Source: Leptoclinus maculatus
Lineage: Eukaryota; Chordata; Actinopteri; Perciformes; Stichaeidae
Assembly: GCA_032191485.1 (NCBI GenBank)
Contig: JAVDOI010000003.1
Coordinates: 11,904,986 to 11,968,985, forward strand
Direction: 5' to 3'
Length of the DNA stretch: 64,000 bases
Part shown: positions 58,721 through 64,000 of the stretch, piece after piece
Layout: each line of letters opens with the position of its first letter
How positions within the stretch are numbered: position 1 is the stretch's first letter
Made by a program: the position numbers and the translations under genes
The notes under the pieces: model-generated
What the model was told of the DNA's origin: nothing
The model's input: only the letters and a program-made list of their open reading frames with translations
Databases searched by the model: none

Positions 58721-60660
58721 TGAAAGCATTATCTGAACCACTCCAGCAGCACCAGGACAGATCATTTCTGAAAAACATTCTGCAGTCTACATCGAGGCTA
58801 CAGGCCATTTATTCCGAGGGAGCTGCAGCCAACATGATTGATTGCCTCATTCACTCAGTTTGGGGTTGTCTGAGGAGAGCCCCGCAGGTCTATATGTGCT
58901 CTGACTGGTCTATCTTTTTAGGCAGTGCATCCCTCTTGTTCTGGAGAGGCAATGGGACCCTATTGTCCTCCTCTCTTCTTCTTCCTTTCACCTCTCTGTT
59001 CAGCTGAAAAGGCCAATTAACAATGGGGCTCCCCTCCCCTGGCCTGTCACCCCACTCCTGTGCTTTTGAAGTGAGGGAGAAAGAGGAAGCATAGTGGCAT
59101 CCTTAAATCCCACAATGTGACGCTGTCCTGGTGCCAAGACAGGTGGACGAAATGTTTGTCGAGGATCGAGCTGATTTATGGGACTTCTGAAAAACAGTGA
59201 GCCAAATGACAATATTCACTAATTTCTTTATTTACCTTTACACTTTAATCCAATTGTAGAGGGTCATGGGAGTCTGTACAGGGAAACTAACATAACATAC
59301 AAGTTAAAGTGTCACTTTAACTGCTGCATGTGCACCCAAGATATGGACCTTATACTTGCATATCTTGGGAGCACAAAGCAAACTGCCACTGAGAAAAGGT
59401 TGCAGTCGGGGAGTGTTTGGGGTCTACAATGATGCACTTGTGTTTTCTCTCTATTTTACTTTTGTAAAAAACATATTTGAATTGTGATAGAAATGACAAA
59501 AATTTATCTACAAAATAAGAACAGACGAGTTTACAATTAATAGAAACCTCTAGAATAACAAAAATACAGCATTGTAAAATATCCAACTTCAGACAAAAAT
59601 GCACTTTCTGTCCTTTCCACGACTTACTGTATTCACTTGTTCCAATGATCTGTTCATATATTTACAGATCACCTAAATTGCGTGTTGCCAGACTTTCCCA
59701 CTAGATGGCAATCTACCTCCACAATGATACAGCCAAGCTGGGCTAATACAATGAAGGAGAAACACACATGAATGCAGTGGAGTTAATTTGCTATGAACAT
59801 TATTATCCCTTAAATGACAAAAGGATTTTCAAATCTCTTTTTGTTTGGTGCAAATAATATTTCTGTGCTCTGTTTGTTTTCCAGAGATGCTGATTAAATA
59901 TCGCAGCAAGAATAATAACACTGAAAGACCACAGTCATTTTATTAAGAGGTTTTCTTATCTGAGTTTAAAAGGGCAGTGGTGTATGTTCTGGCAGATTGC
60001 TGCTAGTTGGAAGGAGGTGAGGCAGCAGGAAGGAATCAGGAGGATGTAGTGCTTTCCTCTTGTCAGATAATCGATACTGTGACAGACTGGACGAGCTGAA
60101 CTAGGCACACTATACGCCAAATCCAGGCTTGCTCTATACTTCAGAAACTCTGAGAAATCCCTGCATTGTATGCACAAATGCAGTTCAGCATCATATGTGG
60201 ATTTTCCACTCCAAAAGTCATCTGCTCTTGTGCATTAGCTCACCCCATTACTGTCGGTGAAGAGCTTTTTGATAGGCAAGAGATGGGATAAATGCTCAGC
60301 TGACCAAAAGGCTGTAGGGCTAGATGCTTATTCCATTGATCTTAATCCAAAGTAGTTTGAATATTGGCTTGGATGCTGTTTGTGTTATTTGGAATAAGCA
60401 GACTGTGACACAATTGGCTCTCACTTCTGTTATTTAAACCACAAGCAATACTTTCAAACATAAGTCATTTGGGTAAAGCAAATTATTGTGGATTCATGAA
60501 ACATGAGTAAGCAATGAAAATGTCATAGGCCAGGCAGCATGTTGGTGTACTGAGCAGAGAAACCTGCAAACAAATGCCTTCAAGCAAGACAATGGATTGT
60601 TAACAGTTGAAGGGACAGTGCTGCGGCAGCAACAAAGATCCCTGCAGTGGATACTGAGTA
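58721..60660. other. Intergenic DNA between fam181a and prima1
   Basis: I see no gene. 'ccactagatggca' at 59698-59710 is a CTCF-like core on the plus strand. The rest is AT-rich sequence with no repeat I can name. Confidence 0.45.
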
Positions 60661-60990
60661 TTTAAACGGTGTAGGGCTGCAACCATTCTTTTCAGAATTG
60701 ATGAAAGTCTATAAAATGTCAGGGAGTAGTGAAAAAAATCCCCATTTTCTCAATCCCAAAGTAACATCTCCAAATGTCTTGGTTTGTCCAATTAACAGTC
60801 CAAAACCCAAAGATATTCAAATTACAATTATATAAGACGGAAAAAACAGAAATTCTCACATTTGAACTTGGTATAATGTGCAGCTTTTTCTTCTAGAATG
60901 ACAATCAACAATTCTAAAAAAAATTCTTACTGATTCATTTTCTGTAATCCCATAATCAAAAATTGCTTTAGATTTGTGATCAATAATGTA
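60661..60990 (+). repeat. Degenerate copy of a common percomorph dispersed repeat
   Basis: The order of phrases 'agggctgcaacca', 'tctataaaatgtcag', 'agtgaaaaa', 'aatgtcttg', 'aaacccaaagatattcaa' and 'ttctcacatttgaa' matches a very abundant fish repeat that normally begins with 'agggctgcaacta'. The copy is diverged and non-coding. I know it by sequence but not by a secure family name. Confidence 0.65.
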
Positions 60991-61559
60991 ACCCATTGTC
61001 AGCATTAGGAGTAGTTAGTGTGATGTAAAATAACGTGGTGTATTCAAATAATTATCAAAACAACTATTCTTCCTTATTGCTTCCCTTATTAATGACACTA
61101 AGATGCGCATCAAGGTTTTATTCCCACTGACAGTTATCTGTTTAAGTAAATTCAGTAAACTGTGAATGTCACGTTGGCTCTCTGGTACCATGTACATGGC
61201 TAGGGGCTGTGGGGTAATCTCATAACTGTGCCTTGTGAAGACCACCAACAATATTATGCAACTCTGCTCTTAAAAAAATATACTGATTCATTGCACTCAT
61301 GGCCTATAGCATCACCTCTTATAAAATATATCAATATGGTGGCAAAAAAAAATTCAAAAGCAGCCCGTTTTTTATAAATAAACATATAATAAATATCTTA
61401 AAGATGTCTTTGCAGTTGAGCTTTAGCAGTAAATGCCAGGTTACATCAGTATTGTTTAGCCTATCTCAGCCTACTTTGGGAAACTGGACCACAGAGTGCT
61501 CTAGCAGGCACACAGCACATCAAACATGGGTACGGCAGTGTTTCAGTAGGTAGGCGTCT

Positions 61560-61565
61560 CGCTCT

Positions 61566-61646
<81 letters not shown>
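61560..61646. repeat. (CT)n microsatellite upstream of prima1
   Basis: About 40 CT units, the first few interrupted by CC. It lies 300 bases upstream of the putative prima1 TATA box. Confidence 0.95.
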
Positions 61647-61648
<2 letters not shown>

Positions 61649-61840
61649 CTTCACTTTAATTCGGTCTAGTACGCGTCATCCTTACGGACTCGCCTCCACG
61701 CATTGAGGGCTACACTTTCTGCCTGGACCACTATAAAAAATAACACAAATATAAACAAGCAAACAAAAACACAAACAAACCGCTGACATTAACGACGCCT
61801 ACGTTACCACCTTCCGTGTGTGTTTTTAGGTGTGTGTGTG

Positions 61841-61857
61841 TGGGGGGGGGGGGGGGG
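61841..61857. repeat. Poly(G) run
   Basis: An uninterrupted run of about 16 G after a short GT stretch, in the proximal upstream region of prima1. It could form a G-quadruplex. Confidence 0.8.
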
Positions 61858-61954
61858 TACTTTTTGAGAAGCGGAGGGTGAATTTGTTTGAGCACACACT
61901 GTCAGGATGAGCTGATGTGAGCGCTGCATCAAGTGCGCGGTGGTGATGCTCCCG

Positions 61955-61961
61955 TATAAAA
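61955..61961 (+). promoter_or_regulatory. prima1: Putative TATA box of prima1
   Basis: TATAAAA in a GC-rich setting, about 575 bases before the prima1 start codon. It would place transcription start near 61985, leaving a long 5' leader with upstream ATGs. Confidence 0.4.
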
Positions 61962-62532
61962 CAGCCCGCTGTATTTTGGCACAGAGGGGGATGCATCAGT
62001 TTAACCCTCGGCTCTGCCCTCCGGACTCGCCCATACAGTCTTCAGCCTAGATAACTTGAGGGGATGTGTGATCCTATTGTGAGGAATCCTGCCGCACGAT
62101 ATTACTGAGGATCTCTCTCTGTTCGTTTTTTTTTTTTTCTTCAACTTCGATGGCTTGAGTGGCCCATTTGCACTCATGCTTGCAGCCGAGGAGGGATGTA
62201 AGGTACGGGCCATCCACCGCCCTCACATTGCACGGAGTAGCGGCGTGATTCAGGTCGCTATCTGAGTGCCAATAAGAAAAAAAACTACTTTCGAGATGTG
62301 AATTATCGAGATTTGCTACTCACTCCACCGGCTCGCCTGTCCTATGCTATCGATAACGGGATCTCAAGAGGAAAATGATTGTGGCATAAACTATTTCTGG
62401 AGACGCTTGTCACAGATATCGCCGCTGAACTGGACAAGGTGGATGGTTATTTCCCAAACAGTTCAAGCTTATGTATACTGCATTCGTTTGTTGGAATCGC
62501 TGCCTAGTATCTTCGAGAACAGCGCAAGAGGA

Positions 62533-62898
62533 ATGCTGGTCCAAGATCTAATGCCATTTACTTTAAGTTTTTGGCCTTTTTTCTTCGGTCATTGCCTTCT
62601 CTCACTGTTTTTACTCTCATGCCAGGTAAGGATCGTGTTCATGCGCGCCACTTGTCAATTTACGCATGAGAAGATGTTGCACTAATGTAACAGGAGTTTG
62701 ATTTTCTGAAGGATAAAAAAAACGGTGAAACTGTTTTCAAGTAACTTATGCACTCATTATGTCACAATTAATATGCAAAAGCATTGCTTAGTGTGTTTTC
62801 ACCAGATGTTGGGATCACAAGTCCAGGGTACACTTGTGTTTCAAAAATACTGACTGGCATGCATATGTAGAGTTTTTAGTAAGGCATGAGAAATATAG

Positions 62899-62987
<89 letters not shown>

Positions 62988-63502
62988 CACTCAGCTCTCT
63001 TGTCGTGGTAACATGGAGTGGCCAACTGTGTTTTTATGATAACAATATTCAGTTATCCCACCAGGATCCCTGCAGCAGGCATATGTTAGTGATGAGTATG
63101 CTAACCTCTGCCCTGTGCTGCTGCCTACAGATAGTGGTGAGCTGTTGTTCACACGCACGCAGTGTTGCCAGGGTTCATGTGTAATGTGATCTCCTTGAGT
63201 TTCCAAGTCCACCCACGCACACTCCTCGGGGCAGCCTGCTGCCCACTCTGTTGGTGGGTGGTTTCTTACAGGGAGCGGGCTGCAGCCATAGACGTGATAC
63301 TATTCTGCATGTACTACATACACAGCAGCCCCGGTGACAACAACACTGGAGCTGCGGTTACGAAAAGAATGCTGAGAGGATATCCACGGTGCTGCTAACT
63401 AAGAGGCCGCTGAGTGTTCAAGCATCTCCATTTGTGCTGCACAGTGTTGTGCTGATGGCACTTGTGAGTAATGCACTGAAGGACAGTGCCTCATTCATTT
63501 CA

Positions 63503-63537
<35 letters not shown>

Positions 63538-64000
63538 TCACCATAAGGGAGAACTCCAGAGGTCATGCTCACGGACTGTGGCGGAGAAAGTTAGCGAAGA
63601 GTGCCAGCTGGCATGCCACTGTAGAAGATACCCTCCCCTTCCTCCTCCACCGCCTCCACCGCCTCCCCCACGGCTACTGGGCACCACAGGTAAGACTCCC
63701 AGCTCACACTCCCAGGTTTCTCACCTGTCTCGCTCCAAGTCTGTCCGTCTCACTCTCTCAGTTTGCTCTCGCTCCACAGTTGGATCTCATTCCCAGCCAA
63801 ACGCAGGTGTCAAGCAACTGGCTAGTCTGAATAAACTGTTTTGACGTGGAGTGTTTCCTTTTATGCTCAAAAGAAAAATGTACTATCAACCCCCTGAGAT
63901 TACTGTGTGAGAGGCCGTGCATGGGCACTGTTTTGCAAGAGTGCGTCTGTGCGTGTGATAGAGCCAGCAGGATGTTGACAGCTGAACACAGGACTAATTT
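62533..64000 (+). CDS. prima1: PRIMA1, proline-rich membrane anchor of acetylcholinesterase, 5' part only
   Basis: PRIMA1 anchors tetrameric acetylcholinesterase to neuronal membranes. Exon 62533-62625 encodes a signal peptide (MLVQDLMPFTLSFWPFFFGH then a leucine-rich core). Exon 63548-63689 joins in phase 0 and encodes 'RSCSRTVAEKVSEECQLACH' followed by the proline-rich attachment domain: a run of ten prolines, then RLLGTTG (63640-63689). This matches the human order: cysteines, then LPPPPPPPPPP and RLL. The PRAD wraps the C-terminal helices of four AChE subunits. The transmembrane and cytoplasmic exons lie beyond the window. The ATG at 62533 matches the family start, though the frame stays open upstream to an ATG at 62344. 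Next to fam181a, as in human 14q32. Confidence 0.9.
62903..62991. repeat. (CA)n microsatellite in prima1 intron
   Basis: About 44 CA units with one G interruption near the end. Confidence 0.95.
63507..63536. repeat. (CT)n tract just before the prima1 PRAD exon
   Basis: About 15 CT units end 11 bases before the acceptor at 63547. They probably form the polypyrimidine tract of the PRAD exon. Confidence 0.85.

Noticed and set aside
63486..63830. 114-codon frame overlapping the PRIMA1 PRAD exon
   Set aside because: It is a shifted frame over a CT microsatellite and a proline-codon run. The prima1 frame is the conserved one.
1..64000. CRISPR arrays, bacterial operons, phage or viral genes
   Set aside because: None seen. 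The repeats are eukaryotic microsatellites and dispersed elements, and the genes are spliced vertebrate genes. No tRNA or rRNA was recognised either.

Overview
This 64 kb window is nuclear DNA from a teleost fish, most likely a percomorph. It holds compact multi-exon vertebrate genes with GT-AG introns, long CA, GT, TA and CT microsatellites, and teleost-type dispersed repeats. Most genes were recognised from translated exons recalled against human families. No alignment was run, so exon edges are read by eye.

Layout: 1-5.1 kb is repeat-rich intergenic DNA with a dispersed element, an AT-rich tandem array and a LINE remnant. An ELYS-domain gene without a beta-propeller lies at 5.1-9.96 kb (-). 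A peripherin-2-like photoreceptor tetraspanin follows at 11.2-13.0 kb (+). The N-recognin E3 ligase ubr1 fills 15.5-30.9 kb (-), and atxn3 (31.5-34.1 kb, +) starts head to head with it. Next come serpina10 (36.4-38.1, +), ddx24 (39.2-43.9, +), otub2 (44.2-45.9, -) and ccdc197 (47.5-49.5, -). An unrecognised small multi-exon gene sits at 49.7-52.5 (+). Then asb2 (53.3-56.0, +), fam181a (56.7-57.5, -; 5' UTR exon to about 57.9) and the first two coding exons of prima1 (62.5 to window end, +).

The segment from serpina10 to prima1 keeps the gene content of human 14q32.1 (SERPINA10, DDX24, OTUB2, CCDC197, ASB2, FAM181A, PRIMA1). The prph2-like/ubr1 pair mirrors the human PRPH2/UBR2 neighbourhood as a paralogous pair. 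The two blocks meet at the 0.6 kb ubr1/atxn3 divergent promoter, which carries two CTCF-like cores in divergent orientation.

The genes do not form an operon-like system. A ubiquitin theme does recur: ubr1 (E3), atxn3 and otub2 (deubiquitinases) and asb2 (cullin-5 substrate receptor). The best candidates for undescribed biology are the unrecognised gene at 49.7-52.5 kb, the propeller-less ELYS-like gene whose C-terminus appears repeat-derived, and the divergent CTCF-like pair.
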